From Xanthomonas cucurbitae (GTDB lineage Bacteria; Pseudomonadota; Gammaproteobacteria; Xanthomonadales; Xanthomonadaceae): a DNA stretch of 64,000 nt. The DNA lies in the NCBI RefSeq assembly GCF_002939885.1, contig NZ_MDED01000009.1, positions 57,156-121,155 of the forward strand, given 5' to 3'. Shown here in pieces: positions 1-9,473 of the stretch. The translations under genes were made by a program, and so were the position numbers. The notes beneath the pieces are model-generated. The model was given only the letters and a program-made list of their open reading frames with translations. It searched no databases and was not told the DNA's origin. Within the stretch, counting starts at the first letter, position 1, and the number at the start of each line of letters is the position of its first letter.

Positions 1-1
1 C

Positions 2-616
2 GACGAACTGGAGTGCAGCCGCACCGACGAACAGGCGGTGGCCTTCGCGCTCACCGCTGGCGGCATGCGTGCGGAAACCAGCATTCGCAATTCGCCCGGC
101 CTGCTCGGCTGGCCGGCGTTGCGCAACGACTGGTCGCGCCCGGGCCTGATGCTGTACGGCGCCAATCCATTTCCGCACGACACCGAAAATACCGTGCAAC
201 TGCGCCCGGTGATGACGTTGCGCTCGCGGATCATCTCGGTGCGCGAGCTGCCGGCCGGCGAACCGGTGGGCTACGGCGCCCGCTTCGTGGCGCAGCGGCC
301 CACCCGCGTGGGCGTGGTGGCGATGGGCTATGCCGACGGTTACCCGCAGTTCGCGCCCAATGGCACCCCGGTGCTGGTGGACGGCCAGGTCTGCCCGCTG
401 ATCGGGCGGGTTTCCATGGACATGCTCACGGTGGATCTGACCGACCATCCGCAGGCGGATATCGGCACGCCGGTGCAGCTGTGGGGCGATGCACCACGGC
501 CCGGCGCGTTGGCGGCGCACTGCAATGTCAGCGCATATCAGCTGCTGTGTGGTCTGAAGCGGGTGCCGAGGGTGTATGTGGGCGAAGCGGCGTCGGGCGA
601 GGTTGCAGCGCGGTAG
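2..616 (+). CDS. alr: Alanine racemase, C-terminal part (start outside window)
   Basis: PLP-dependent enzyme that converts L-alanine to D-alanine for peptidoglycan. Only the last 204 codons are visible; the frame is open to the left edge. The visible part holds the end of the TIM barrel ([12 protein letters not shown]) and the C-terminal beta domain. The motif [11 protein letters not shown] carries the tyrosine that acts as catalytic base in this family, and GRVSMDM is the conserved substrate-side loop. A short repeat-rich spacer and a convergent DUF3016 gene follow. The family is clear; whether this is the biosynthetic (alr) or catabolic (dadX) paralogue cannot be decided from this part. Confidence 0.93.
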   Translation, partial: DELECSRTDEQAVAFALTAGGMRAETSIRNSPGLLGWPALRNDWSRPGLMLYGANPFPHDTENTVQLRPVMTLRSRIISVRELPAGEPVGYGARFVAQRPTRVGVVAMGYADGYPQFAPNGTPVLVDGQVCPLIGRVSMDMLTVDLTDHPQADIGTPVQLWGDAPRPGALAAHCNVSAYQLLCGLKRVPRVYVGEAASGEVAAR

Positions 617-635
617 GTGTATCGCTCTTGTCCCG

Positions 636-753
636 TACCCTCACCCCAACCCTCGCTCCACACCTCGGCCCGCGCCTGCGGCGCAGGCGCTCCAGGGCAC
701 ACGCGTCTGTGGCGCGCACGCTGTGCGCTCCCGCCCCGAGGGAAGAGGGGCTT
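636..753. repeat. Xanthomonas-type CTCACCCCAACCC...GGGAAGAGGGGC repeat
   Basis: The left arm ACCCTCACCCCAACCC and the right arm GAGGGAAGAGGGGC bracket a GC-rich stretch with further nested inverted repeats (for example GCGCCTGCGGCGCAGGCGC). It lies between the convergent alr and DUF3016 genes. A shorter copy of the same element, in the other orientation, lies at 8331-8367. Such elements are dispersed in Xanthomonas genomes; here it may serve as a bidirectional terminator. Confidence 0.6.
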
Positions 754-764
754 TACGCGGCAGC

Positions 765-1346
765 TCACAACCCGGCAGTCCTGCGATCCCCGCGAAACTG
801 CTTGCGCACCCAGTCGTCGATCATCGCCTTCTCGAACCGCAGCGGATCGCTGTCGGTCAGGCGCGGGCCACTCATCAGGAAGGCGGCGTCCACCAGCTTG
901 CGTTCGCCCTGGTCGATCACCCGTCCATTGGCATCGGTCAAGGTGTAGTGGAAGCTCAGGCGTGGCGGATAAATTTCCCTGACCACGCGCACGTCCTGCA
1001 TGCGTGGGCCGTGCCAGGGCTCGTACTGGCCCGCACGGCGGATATCGGTGATGGTCACGCTCAGGTGCTGGCCCGCCGGCAGCCGGCGTGCGGCACTTCG
1101 CCGGAAATGTGTTGCCAGCTGCGTCACCCAGTCACCGCGTTGCGCTTCCCAGCGGTTGCCGCTGAAGCGCATCTCGGAGAATTGGGCAGGGTCTGCCCAG
1201 CGCACGTCCACCCGGCCGTCGCTGCTCAATGCGCGCGGCGCCTGCGGGTCGGTGACGGAGCGGGCGCCGGTCTGCGCGCCGGCACCTGCGGCGGCGAGTA
1301 GACCAACCAGCAACAGGACATGGGCGGCGACATGGGACGTTTTCAT
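765..1346 (-). CDS. Exported DUF3016 family protein
   Basis: 193-residue protein with a signal peptide (MKTSHVAAHVLLLVGLLAA, then AGAGAQ as cleavage region). The body contains VDVRWADPAQFSEMRF, a DWVTQLATHFRRSAARRLPAG helix and a C-terminal FEKAMIDDWVRKQF, the pattern of the DUF3016 family of proteobacterial periplasmic proteins. No function is established for the family. I chose the internal ATG because the signal peptide begins there; the frame is open further upstream without a sensible N terminus. It converges on alr and is divergent from the gene at 1555. Confidence 0.85.
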   Translation of the reverse strand: MKTSHVAAHVLLLVGLLAAAGAGAQTGARSVTDPQAPRALSSDGRVDVRWADPAQFSEMRFSGNRWEAQRGDWVTQLATHFRRSAARRLPAGQHLSVTITDIRRAGQYEPWHGPRMQDVRVVREIYPPRLSFHYTLTDANGRVIDQGERKLVDAAFLMSGPRLTDSDPLRFEKAMIDDWVRKQFRGDRRTAGL

Positions 1347-1554
1347 GCAAGGCCTCCAAGCTGGTACACCGCGTACCGTGACGATTGCAGTGTGGGGATG
1401 CAATGCGTTGCTCGCAACGCGTGGCGTGGTTCCGGCCGGCGCGGCGTTGCCGTGCGGTTAATGGCCGGCGCCGTGCGCGAGCGTTCACACCCGTGACGGC
1501 GAGTTCACCGCGCCTGCGCTCGCGCTTCACGGTCAGGCCAGGAAGATCGCCAAC

Positions 1555-2052
1555 ATGGACACCCACCCCCACCGCACAAAATCCGTCGGCTCGCCGCCTG
1601 GCCACATGCCGGCAGATGTCCGTCTACAGTTCATCGATTGGGCAAAACAGCACGGGCACAACCCGGTCACCGGCGCGGCGGCCTTTGTCGCCTTGCAGAG
1701 TGAGGTGGATCTGGACCTGGCCACCCGGCCACTGCAACTGGCTCCCGACGCGGACGCGCGCACCGCGCTGCGCGACCACCTGGCGGCACTCGGCCGTCAG
1801 GTCGATGTCGCAGTGCAGTTTCCGCCGGTCTATGCGTATTCCAGCGCGACCGGGGTGGACTACCGCTATTCGTTGATGCTGGTGATTGCCGAAGATTGCG
1901 TGGAGTGGACCGGGCGGGTCTGGCAGGGCCTGGATTACCAGGGCATGCTGACCGGGCGCGGCCAAGGGCCGCGTGCCAACTACACCCAACTGGCGCGAAT
2001 GGCGCTGGAAAATGAGCTTGATCAGGAGCGACCGCGCTATGTCCAGGCATGA
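1555..2052 (+). CDS. Conserved hypothetical protein
   Basis: 165-residue soluble protein with no signal peptide or membrane segment and no domain that I recognise. It has a mixed alpha/beta look, with an aromatic core segment (VYAYSSATGVDYRYSLMLVI) and Trp-rich part (EDCVEWTGRVWQGLDYQG). Codon use matches its neighbours. The stop overlaps the start of the next small gene by 14 bp, so the two are probably co-translated. Confidence 0.7.
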   Translation: MDTHPHRTKSVGSPPGHMPADVRLQFIDWAKQHGHNPVTGAAAFVALQSEVDLDLATRPLQLAPDADARTALRDHLAALGRQVDVAVQFPPVYAYSSATGVDYRYSLMLVIAEDCVEWTGRVWQGLDYQGMLTGRGQGPRANYTQLARMALENELDQERPRYVQA

Positions 2053-2329
2053 ACTGGAATTGGACCTGCCGTTGGGCGCGCAGGTGACCCCGCCCGACGA
2101 CGCATTCAGCCAGCGCTGTCGCAGCGAATGCGCCGAGCTGGGTCTGAGCCGGGTACGGGTGCTGCTGCTGGATGCCGACTACGCGCGATCCACCGCCTGG
2201 CGCGAGGAAGCCCAGCGCTGGATGGACGAACAGCTGCGCCGCGAGGGTGAGTGGGTATTTCGCGGCGTGGTGGGCGGCATCGTGCTGCTGGCAGCCTGCA
2301 TCGCGCTGGCGGCGGCAACGTTGTGGTGA
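2039..2329 (+). CDS. Small protein with C-terminal membrane anchor
   Basis: 96-residue protein read from ATG at 2039; an in-frame ATG at 2012 is an alternative. The N-terminal two thirds are charged and helical (RCRSECAELGLSRVRVLLLDADYARS). The last 22 residues form one membrane helix (FRGVVGGIVLLAACIALAAATL) followed by a terminal Trp, so it looks like a tail-anchored or single-pass inner-membrane protein. It overlaps the gene at 1555. I do not recognise the family. Confidence 0.62.
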   Translation: MSRHELELDLPLGAQVTPPDDAFSQRCRSECAELGLSRVRVLLLDADYARSTAWREEAQRWMDEQLRREGEWVFRGVVGGIVLLAACIALAAATLW

Positions 2330-2442
2330 AACCGCGCAGGCTTGCAGCGTTGGTGCTGGTCCGGGAATGCCTGCGGCCGGTCAGGGCGCATGTGTGACCT
2401 CGGCCGCCAGCGTGTGCACCCGCTGACGACATCGGCCGTGGT

Positions 2443-4509
2443 TTGATCTTTCCGTCATCCGCTCCGGCAGCACCCGTGGTCCCCGACTTGAGCACCCCTA
2501 GCCTTAGCCCCGAGCTGGCCGTCGCGTTGCCGGCCGCCAGTGGTCAATCCTGCCTCGACCCGGGGGTGTATCACGAGATCTTCCACAATATCGATGCCGG
2601 CTTTTGCGTCATCGACCTGGTGTTCGAAGGCGATCGCGCGGTTGACTACCTGATCCGCACCACCAACGCGGCGTTCGAGCGCTACACCGGGCTGGAGAAC
2701 GCGGTCGACGTCTCCATTCGGAACCTGCTCCCCGACCATGAGCAGGAATGGTTCGACAGGTACGGGCAGGTCGCCCGTACCGGCAACCGCATTCATTTCG
2801 AGATGCAGGCCAAGGCGCTGCGACGTTGGTATTCGGTGGATGCATTCCGGGTGGGCCGCACGGAGCAGGCACGGGTGGCGGTGTTGTTCATGGACATCAC
2901 CGAGCGTAAGCGCGTGGAGCGCGAGCTAGCCGAAAGCGAGGCACGCTTCAGCGCGTTGGCCGATGGCCTGCCGATGCCGGTCTGGGTGCTGGATGCGCAG
3001 GGCGTGGTGCGCTTCGTCAACAGCGCCTATGGCGAATTCTTCGGCCTGGACATTTCCAGCGGCACGGTGTCGGCGTGGAGCGACCTGTTGCATCCGGACG
3101 ACCTGCCGATCTTCCAGTTCGAATTGTCGGCCGCGCTGGAAGAACAACGCGGCCTGCGCGCTCTGGTGCGCGCGCGCCGCCACGATGGCCAGTGGCGCTG
3201 GATCGAGATGACCGCCACGCCGCGCTATTCGGCCGATGGGCGCTTCATCGGCCTGGCCGGCAGCAGCCCGGACGTGACCGAGCAGCGCGAGATCGAACTG
3301 GCCCGCGAGCAATTGCTTGAATCCGAGCGCAGCGCACGCAACGAAGCCGAGAGCATGGCCCGGCTGAAGGACGAATTCCTGGCGACCCTGTCGCACGAGT
3401 TGCGCACCCCGCTGACCACCATCCTGGGCTGGAGCGAGTTGCTGCTGCAGCGGGTCGAGGAAGGGCATCCCAACTACAAGGGTTTGTCGGTGATCGCCAG
3501 CAGCGCACGCGCGCAGAAGCGGCTGATCTCGGACATGCTCGATCTCAGCAGCATGTTGCTGGGCAAGGTGCAACTGGAAGTCGAGTCGCTGGATCTGGTG
3601 GAGCAGGTGCGCGAAGCGCTCACGACCCAGGAACTGGCTGTCCAGGGCAAAGACCAGGTGCTGCAACTGCATGCGCCGTCCACACCGTGCCTGGTGCTGG
3701 GCGATGCCACGCGGCTGCAGCAGGTGCTGTGGAACCTGCTCTCCAATGCGATCAAGTTCACCCCGGCGCATGGCCGTATCGATGTCAGCATCGAGCGCGA
3801 CGACGGCCATCTGCGGGTGGCGGTGCGCGATTCCGGCGACGGCATCGCTGCCGAATTCCTGCCGCATCTGTTCGGCCGCTTCCGGCAGGCCGATGGCACC
3901 ACCACGCGCCAGCACGGCGGCCTGGGCCTGGGGCTGGCAATCGTGCAACAGCTGGTGGAAATGCATGGCGGCCAGGTCAGTGCCAGCAGCGGCGGCCGCG
4001 GCAAGGGCGCCATCTTCACCGTGCGCCTGCCCGAACATGCGCCCGACCAGGGCAAACGCCCGCGACGCGAGCTGCGTCGTCGCCTGATGTCCGAGCAGAT
4101 CGTCGAAGCGCGCGCGCTCAACGGCCTGCGCCTGCTGGCGGTGGAGGATCAGCCGGACATGCTCGATTACCTGCGCCGCCTGCTCGAAGAGCAGGGTGCC
4201 GAGGTGGTCACTGCCGGCAGCGCCACCGATGCGCTGGCGTTGATCGATCATCACGGCCACGCGCGCTTCGATGCGATGCTCACCGACATCGGCATGCCGG
4301 GCATGGATGGTTACGGGTTGATCCGTACCGTGCGCGACAACCTGGGGCTGGATGCGCATGCGCTGCCGGCGGTGGCGGTGACCGCGCTGGCGCGCGATGA
4401 CGACCGCAAGCGCGCGCTGGAATCGGGATTCCAGGAACATCTGGCCAAGCCGTATAGCGTGGCGCAGCTGGTGACCGCGGTGCGCGCGGCGCGCGAACGG
4501 CTGGAGTGA
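2443..4509 (+). CDS. Cytoplasmic PAS hybrid sensor histidine kinase/response regulator
   Basis: 688-residue hybrid kinase. It has two PAS domains in order (about residues 40-155, ending MDITERKR, and 165-285, ending PDVTEQRE), a short coiled coil, a HisKA domain with LSHELRTPLT (His318), an HATPase domain with NLLSNAIKFT, DSGDGI and HGGLGLGLAI, and a C-terminal receiver with LTDIGMPGMDG (Asp615) and the KPYS lysine. No membrane segments are present, so it should sense a cytoplasmic signal through PAS. There is no Hpt domain and no obvious partner next to it, so an unlinked Hpt protein or direct output is implied. The start is TTG at 2443; a later in-frame start could be used. Confidence 0.9.
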   Translation: MIFPSSAPAAPVVPDLSTPSLSPELAVALPAASGQSCLDPGVYHEIFHNIDAGFCVIDLVFEGDRAVDYLIRTTNAAFERYTGLENAVDVSIRNLLPDHEQEWFDRYGQVARTGNRIHFEMQAKALRRWYSVDAFRVGRTEQARVAVLFMDITERKRVERELAESEARFSALADGLPMPVWVLDAQGVVRFVNSAYGEFFGLDISSGTVSAWSDLLHPDDLPIFQFELSAALEEQRGLRALVRARRHDGQWRWIEMTATPRYSADGRFIGLAGSSPDVTEQREIELAREQLLESERSARNEAESMARLKDEFLATLSHELRTPLTTILGWSELLLQRVEEGHPNYKGLSVIASSARAQKRLISDMLDLSSMLLGKVQLEVESLDLVEQVREALTTQELAVQGKDQVLQLHAPSTPCLVLGDATRLQQVLWNLLSNAIKFTPAHGRIDVSIERDDGHLRVAVRDSGDGIAAEFLPHLFGRFRQADGTTTRQHGGLGLGLAIVQQLVEMHGGQVSASSGGRGKGAIFTVRLPEHAPDQGKRPRRELRRRLMSEQIVEARALNGLRLLAVEDQPDMLDYLRRLLEEQGAEVVTAGSATDALALIDHHGHARFDAMLTDIGMPGMDGYGLIRTVRDNLGLDAHALPAVAVTALARDDDRKRALESGFQEHLAKPYSVAQLVTAVRAARERLE

Positions 4510-4715
4510 TGCCGGCACGGCTTGGGCACCGCGTGGACTGATGGCGACGGGCGCACGGATCGCGGGTGGTTGCCGCCCCGTTCACGGTCACTGGTCTGGC
4601 GGGGAGCGCCCGATACGTCAAAGCGAGCCGGGCCGGTATTGACGAGGCGTTTACTTCTCTGCGCGCGGTTGTCGGCATGATGGTCCGCTGCCGCAACTGT
4701 TCAGGATCCGCCGCA

Positions 4716-6053
4716 ATGACTGCATCACTGTGCTCGTTCGTCCGTTGGCCGTTGCCGCTGCTGGCTGTGGCCGTCCTTGCCGGTTGCGGCGATACCGCCA
4801 CCTTGGCCATCGAACAGGGCACCGGCCCAAACCCGCAATTGCCCGAGCCGGTAAAGCGGCTGATTCCCACGGTCAAGATTGCGCCGGTCAAGCGCTGGGC
4901 CGCCGATGCCAAGCCGACGGCGGCTGCCGATCTGCAGGTCAATGCCTTCGCGCGCGACCTGGACCACCCGCGCTGGCTGTATGTGCTGCCCAATGGCGAT
5001 GTGCTGGTGGCCGAAACCGCCGGGCCACCCAAGCCCGAGAATGCCGACGAGGGCGGTGGACTGCGCAAGAAGGTGCAGGGCGTGGTGATGAAGAAGGCCG
5101 GCGCGGTGGTGCCCAGTGCCAACCGCATCACCTTGCTGCGCGATGCCGATGGCGATGGCGTGGCCGAAGTGCGGACCCAGTTCATCAGCGGCCTGTATTC
5201 GCCGTTCGGCATGGCGCTGGTCGGCGACCGCTTCTACGTGGCCAACGCCGATGCGCTGGTGAGCTTCCCCTACAAGCCCGGCGACACGCATATCACCGCC
5301 AAGCCGACCTTCGTAGCCAACCTGCCCGGCGGGCTGAACCACCATTGGACCAAGTCGTTGCTGGCCAGTCCCGATGGCAGCAAGCTGTACGTGGGCGTGG
5401 GATCCAACAGCAACGTGGCCGAACACGGCATGGAGGCCGAACTCAATCGCGCCGCCATCCTGGAGATCGACCCGGCTACCGGCAGCAGTCGCGTATTTGC
5501 CAGCGGCTTGCGCAATCCGGTTGGTACCGCCTGGGAGCCGCAGCGCAAGACGCTGTGGACCGTGGTCAACGAGCGCGACGAGATCGGCAGCGATCTGGTA
5601 CCCGACTACCTGACCTCGGTGCGCGATGGCGGCTTCTATGGCTGGCCGTACAGTTATTACGGGCAGCATGTGGACGAGCGAGTGGAGCCGCAGAATGCCG
5701 AACTGGTGGCCAGGGCGATCAAACCGGACTACGCGCTGGGTCCGCACACCGCCTCACTGGGCCTGGTCTTCGCTGCCGGTACGCTGCTGCCGGAGCGCTT
5801 TCGCCAGGGCGCCTTCATCGGCCAGCATGGTTCGTGGAACCGCGACCCGCCGAGTGGCTACAAGGTGCTGTTCGTCCCCTTCATCGACGGCAAGCCCAGC
5901 GGGACACCGATCACCGTGCTGGATGGTTTCCTGGATGCCGAAGGCAATGCGCAAGGGCGTCCGGTGGGCGTAGCACTCGACAATGCCGGTGCGCTACTGG
6001 TGGCCGACGATGTTGGCAATGTGATCTGGCGGGCGACGCCCAAGCCGCGTTGA
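4716..6053 (+). CDS. Sorbosone dehydrogenase family lipoprotein (PQQ-type beta-propeller)
   Basis: 445-residue beta-propeller protein of the glucose/sorbosone dehydrogenase superfamily. It starts with a lipoprotein signal ([12 protein letters not shown], Cys24). It shows the family's repeated blades: [59 protein letters not shown] and [14 protein letters not shown], then [14 protein letters not shown] and [10 protein letters not shown]. Homologues oxidise aldoses or sorbosone with PQQ in the periplasm; the natural substrate here is unknown. The ATG at 4716 gives the signal peptide directly, so I prefer it to upstream starts. Confidence 0.85.
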   Translation: MTASLCSFVRWPLPLLAVAVLAGCGDTATLAIEQGTGPNPQLPEPVKRLIPTVKIAPVKRWAADAKPTAAADLQVNAFARDLDHPRWLYVLPNGDVLVAETAGPPKPENADEGGGLRKKVQGVVMKKAGAVVPSANRITLLRDADGDGVAEVRTQFISGLYSPFGMALVGDRFYVANADALVSFPYKPGDTHITAKPTFVANLPGGLNHHWTKSLLASPDGSKLYVGVGSNSNVAEHGMEAELNRAAILEIDPATGSSRVFASGLRNPVGTAWEPQRKTLWTVVNERDEIGSDLVPDYLTSVRDGGFYGWPYSYYGQHVDERVEPQNAELVARAIKPDYALGPHTASLGLVFAAGTLLPERFRQGAFIGQHGSWNRDPPSGYKVLFVPFIDGKPSGTPITVLDGFLDAEGNAQGRPVGVALDNAGALLVADDVGNVIWRATPKPR

Positions 6054-6058
6054 GCATG

Positions 6059-6094
6059 CCGCGCGCGCTGGCAGAACGCATGCCATGCGCGCGG
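6059..6094. terminator. Possible hairpin between convergent genes
   Basis: CCGCGCGC at 6059-6066 pairs with GCGCGCGG at 6087-6094 across a 20-nt loop. It lies between the end of the sorbosone dehydrogenase-like gene and the end of the gene at 6126. There is no T tract, so this is a weak call. Confidence 0.3.
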
Positions 6095-6125
6095 TGCATG
6101 GGCGCCAGTTCGTTGGCACATGCGC

Positions 6126-6386
6126 TCAGCGCGGCAACTCCGGTGACGCACTGAAACGCCGCGCGTAGCCACGTTCCTCGGTGATACGCACGATGTCGTC
6201 ATCGGCCATTTCCGGGGCGCCGTATACCGCGTAGGCCAGGCTGCCATCGGCACGCTCGCCCACCTGGTGCAGGCGGTAGCGAGGCCGGCCGGCGCCGGTG
6301 TTTTCGGGGTAATGCATCGGCGGCGGAGCGTCGTCCAGGTCCATTTCGCTGTTATCGACAACTCCACCTACGAACAATGCACGCAT
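6126..6386 (-). CDS. Conserved hypothetical small protein
   Basis: 86-residue acidic, soluble protein (MRALFVGGVVDNSEMDLDDA at the N terminus). It has no membrane segment and no catalytic motif I recognise. The segment YRLHQVGERADGSLAYAVYG looks like a beta hairpin. An ATG start and typical codon use support it as a real gene. It is convergent with the upstream dehydrogenase-like gene and divergent from rsmC. Confidence 0.6.
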   Translation of the reverse strand: MRALFVGGVVDNSEMDLDDAPPPMHYPENTGAGRPRYRLHQVGERADGSLAYAVYGAPEMADDDIVRITEERGYARRFSASPELPR

Positions 6387-6531
6387 CGTGTCTCTCCACT
6401 GTGGGCGTGCCTGCAGCCTAGGTGGGCAGATGTTGCGTGGGCATCAATAGTCCGTATACACATTGGAAGGGCAACTGGGCCGACGGCGCCGGTCCCTTAC
6501 AATGGCGGCCTGTTCCCGACCCGATGATCCA

Positions 6532-7599
6532 ATGGCTGGCCCGCACGATGCTCCGCTTCAAGCCCTGTTCCTGCCGTTCGCCCAGGGCGCGCTGCCATGG
6601 CCGCAAGGTCCGGTGCTGTTCCTGCGTGCCCGCGATGGCGTGGTGCTGCGCGAGCATGCCACCGCCGACACGCTGATCTGCGAACAGAGTTTTCGCCCGT
6701 TCGCGCAGGCGCTGGAGCACAGCGGCTGGCAGGTGCGTGAAGAGCGCCAGATCGAGGCCGACAGCACCCGCTATGCGCTGGTGCTGGTATTGCCGCCGCG
6801 TCAGCGCGACGAAGCGCGCGCGCTGTTCGCGCGGGCGGTGGCGTTGACCGCACCCGGCGGACGCATGGTGGCCTGCCAGTCCAACAACGAGGGCGCGCGC
6901 TCCGGCGAGGCCGATCTGCGCCAGCTCTGCGGCCTGGCCGGCAGCCTGACCAAGTATCACTGCCGCAGCTACTGGACCGCACCGCTGCCGGCCGCCACCG
7001 ATGTCGCGTTGCAGGCGCGCTGGGCCGCGCTGGATGCTCCGCGCAAGATCGTCGACGGGCGTTTCATCAGCCGCCCGGGCGTGTTCGCCTGGGATCGCAT
7101 CGATCCGGCATCGGCGCTGCTGGTCGAGCATCTGCCGCCCACGCTGGCCGGGCATGGCGCCGACCTGGGAGCGGGCTTCGGTTACCTGTCGGCCGAAGTG
7201 CTGGCGCGTTGCCCCAAGGTCACCGCATTGGACCTGTACGAAGCGGAGGCGCGCGCGCTGGATCTGGCACGGCGCAACCTGCAGGACAGCCCGCACTCGG
7301 CGCAGCGGCACTATCACTGGCGCGACGTCACTGCCGGGCTGGCGGCCCAGTACGATTTCATCGTCAGCAACCCGCCGTTCCACACACCGTCGCGCGCCGA
7401 TCGCCCCGACATCGGGCAGCGCTTCATCGCCGTGGCCGCGCAGGCGCTGCGTCCGGGAGGGCAGTTGTTGCTGGTGGCCAACCGGCATCTGCCCTACGAA
7501 CAGATCCTCAACGAGAGCTTCGGCCAGGTGCGCGTGGCCGCCGAGCGCGACGGCTTCAAGCTGATCGCCGCCACCTGCGGCCGTGGAGCGCGCGCATGA
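6532..7599 (+). CDS. rsmC: 16S rRNA m2G methyltransferase, RsmC-like
   Basis: 355-residue class I SAM-dependent methyltransferase with the two-domain layout of RsmC/RlmG proteins. A degenerate N-terminal methyltransferase-like domain (to about 150) is followed by the catalytic MTS domain with the SAM loop GADLGAGFGYLSAEVL, acidic strand VTALDLYEAEARAL and the N6/N2-type motif VSNPPFHT. Family members methylate G1207 of 16S rRNA. The stop overlaps the rsuA start (ATGA), so two 16S rRNA modification enzymes are co-translated. An earlier in-frame ATG at 6502 is possible. RsmC against RlmG is not settled by the motif alone; the pairing with rsuA favours RsmC. Confidence 0.82.
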   Translation: MAGPHDAPLQALFLPFAQGALPWPQGPVLFLRARDGVVLREHATADTLICEQSFRPFAQALEHSGWQVREERQIEADSTRYALVLVLPPRQRDEARALFARAVALTAPGGRMVACQSNNEGARSGEADLRQLCGLAGSLTKYHCRSYWTAPLPAATDVALQARWAALDAPRKIVDGRFISRPGVFAWDRIDPASALLVEHLPPTLAGHGADLGAGFGYLSAEVLARCPKVTALDLYEAEARALDLARRNLQDSPHSAQRHYHWRDVTAGLAAQYDFIVSNPPFHTPSRADRPDIGQRFIAVAAQALRPGGQLLLVANRHLPYEQILNESFGQVRVAAERDGFKLIAATCGRGARA

Positions 7600-8309
7600 A
7601 GCTGGTCAAGCACATCGCCAACCTGGGCTATGGCAGCCGCAAGCAGGTTACCCAGCTGTTCCGCCAGGGCGCCATCACCGACGCGCAGGGCGAGGTGCTG
7701 TATGCCGACGATCAGGTGGAGCATGACGCCATCCGCATCGATGGCGAACCGCTGGATCCGCCGCCGGGTTTCAGTCTGCTGTTGCACAAGCCCGGCGGCT
7801 ACACCTGTTCGACCAAGGACACCGGCCGGCTGATCTATGAGCTGTTGCCGCCGCGCTTCCGCCTGCGCGCACCGGTGCTGGCGCCGGTTGGCCGGCTGGA
7901 CCGCGAGACCAGCGGCATGCTGCTGATGACCGACGACGGCGCGCTGCTGCACCGGATCATTTCGCCCAGATCCGCACTCGACAAGGTGTACGAAATCACC
8001 CTGGCCGAGGACCTGCGTGGCGACGAAGCGGCGCTGTTTTCCAGTGGCACGTTGCTGCTCGAAGGCGAGACCAAGCCGTTGCTGCCAGCCGAACTGGAGG
8101 TGCTTGGACCACGCCAGGCGAGCCTGACCCTGCACGAAGGCCGCTACCACCAGGTGCGGCGCATGTTTGCGGCCGTCGGCAACCATGTGGTGACGTTGCA
8201 TCGCAGCCGCATCGGCGGCTTGTCGCTGGAGACGCTGCCGTCCGGGCAATGGCGCGCGCTGCAGGCGGCCGACCTGCAGGTGCTGTTCGGCCGCGAAGCC
8301 ACCGCATGA
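7596..8309 (+). CDS. rsuA: 16S rRNA pseudouridine(516) synthase
   Basis: 237-residue RsuA-type pseudouridine synthase. An N-terminal S4 RNA-binding domain (MKLVKHIANLGYGSRKQVTQ) is followed by the catalytic domain with PVGRLDRETSGMLLMTDDG, where the Asp in GRLD is the catalytic nucleophile. The C terminus has EGRYHQVRRMFAAVGNHVV, conserved in the RsuA/RluB/E/F group. Length matches RsuA. The start ATG overlaps the stop of the preceding methyltransferase gene. Confidence 0.9.
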   Translation: MKLVKHIANLGYGSRKQVTQLFRQGAITDAQGEVLYADDQVEHDAIRIDGEPLDPPPGFSLLLHKPGGYTCSTKDTGRLIYELLPPRFRLRAPVLAPVGRLDRETSGMLLMTDDGALLHRIISPRSALDKVYEITLAEDLRGDEAALFSSGTLLLEGETKPLLPAELEVLGPRQASLTLHEGRYHQVRRMFAAVGNHVVTLHRSRIGGLSLETLPSGQWRALQAADLQVLFGREATA

Positions 8310-8330
8310 CCGAGCACGCGACCAACAAAG

Positions 8331-8367
8331 CCCCTCTCCCGGCGGGAGAGGGGTTGGGGTGAGGGTA
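8331..8367. repeat. CCCCTCTCCC-GGC-GGGAGAGGGG hairpin repeat
   Basis: Perfect 10-bp inverted repeat (8331-8340 with 8344-8353) followed by TTGGGGTGAGGGTA. It is the core form of the dispersed element also found at 636-753. It sits just behind rsuA, between convergent genes, where it can act as a transcription terminator. Confidence 0.65.
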
Positions 8368-8494
8368 CGACGCAACCGACACCCATCACTCTTCGCATGA
8401 ACAACACCCGGCGCACATCGAAGGATTGCCTGGCCAACCGCACCCATATCGGTTCCGAACGCGCGCGAAGGCATCCGCACGCGAGCGCATGTCC

Positions 8495-9301
8495 TCACAC
8501 GTACTGCATCTTGCGCGACATGCCGCCGTCGACGACGAAATCCTGCCCGGTGACAAACCCGGACAGCCGCGGCGACAGCAGATACACCGCCAGCTGCGCG
8601 ATATCTTCCGGTGTCCCCACACGCCCGACCGGATGCTGCGCATGGTCGCGTCGCGATAGCTTGGGTGCGCGCCGGCGCTGCGGTGCACGCCAGGCATCGG
8701 TACTGATCCATCCCGGGCTGATGCTGTTGACGCGTACCTGCGGGCCTTCGCTCAGCGCCAGCGCATGGGTAAAGGCCACCAGCCCGCCTTTCGCGGCCGC
8801 ATAGGCTTCGCTATGCGGCTCCGACTGCCAGGCGCGGGTGGAGGCGATGTTGACGATCGCGCCGCCACCATCGGCCTGGGTCAACGCAGGCAAGGCCTGT
8901 TTGCTGCACAGAAATGCCGCGTGCAGGCTGGAGAGGCGGGCATTCCACTGGTCCCATTCCAGCTGCGGCAAGGGCGCGATGTGCGGGTCGGCTACACCGG
9001 CGTTATTGACCAGGCCATCGAGTCTGCCGAAGCGCTTGAGCGTGGTGGCGATCAAGCGCGCAGCCTGCGCCTGGCGCGCGGCATCGCACCGCACGAAGGC
9101 ACTGCGTCGCGGCAGTGCCCAGTCCTGCAGACAGGCGTTGCCGGCATCGCTTTCGAGATCGCCGATCACCACGGTGCCGCCCGCACCCAGGACGGCCTGC
9201 GCAATGCCGCGCCCGATGCCTTGCGCACCACCGGTGACGACGATCACGCGGTCCTGCAAGGGGGAGGGGTTCCATGCGGAAACGCCGGGAGTCAGGGCCA
9301 T
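8495..9301 (-). CDS. SDR family NAD(P)-dependent oxidoreductase
   Basis: 268-residue short-chain dehydrogenase. It has the Rossmann glycine motif VVTGGAQGIGRGIA, the NNAG motif (LVNNAGVADPH), the catalytic Ser in VNIAST, the Tyr-x3-Lys pair in EAYAAAKGG, and the ISPGWIST and FVTGQDFVVDGG segments typical of classical SDRs. The substrate cannot be deduced. Asp in IGDLES at the end of beta2 suggests NAD(H) rather than NADP(H). It stands alone between convergent rsuA and an unrelated minus-strand gene. Confidence 0.88.
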   Translation of the reverse strand: MALTPGVSAWNPSPLQDRVIVVTGGAQGIGRGIAQAVLGAGGTVVIGDLESDAGNACLQDWALPRRSAFVRCDAARQAQAARLIATTLKRFGRLDGLVNNAGVADPHIAPLPQLEWDQWNARLSSLHAAFLCSKQALPALTQADGGGAIVNIASTRAWQSEPHSEAYAAAKGGLVAFTHALALSEGPQVRVNSISPGWISTDAWRAPQRRRAPKLSRRDHAQHPVGRVGTPEDIAQLAVYLLSPRLSGFVTGQDFVVDGGMSRKMQYV

Positions 9302-9473
9302 GGCACGCGCAGGTTTCTAGGGGATGCGGCACTGTAGCGCCCAGGCTGTCAGCGTCGCAGCAACATTGCGTACGTGTGCACGCAGGTGTTGCCTGCGCTC
9401 GGCCTGCGCTGCAACTGTCGCCGAACACTCATGCGCGTGGTCGATCGCTGCGGCACGCCAGCGCGTCGAACGC

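Noticed and set aside
2926..4518. Antisense open frame of 530 codons opposite the PAS hybrid kinase
   Set aside because: The composition is rich in His, Gln and Arg as in shadow frames, and the sense strand encodes a clear kinase.
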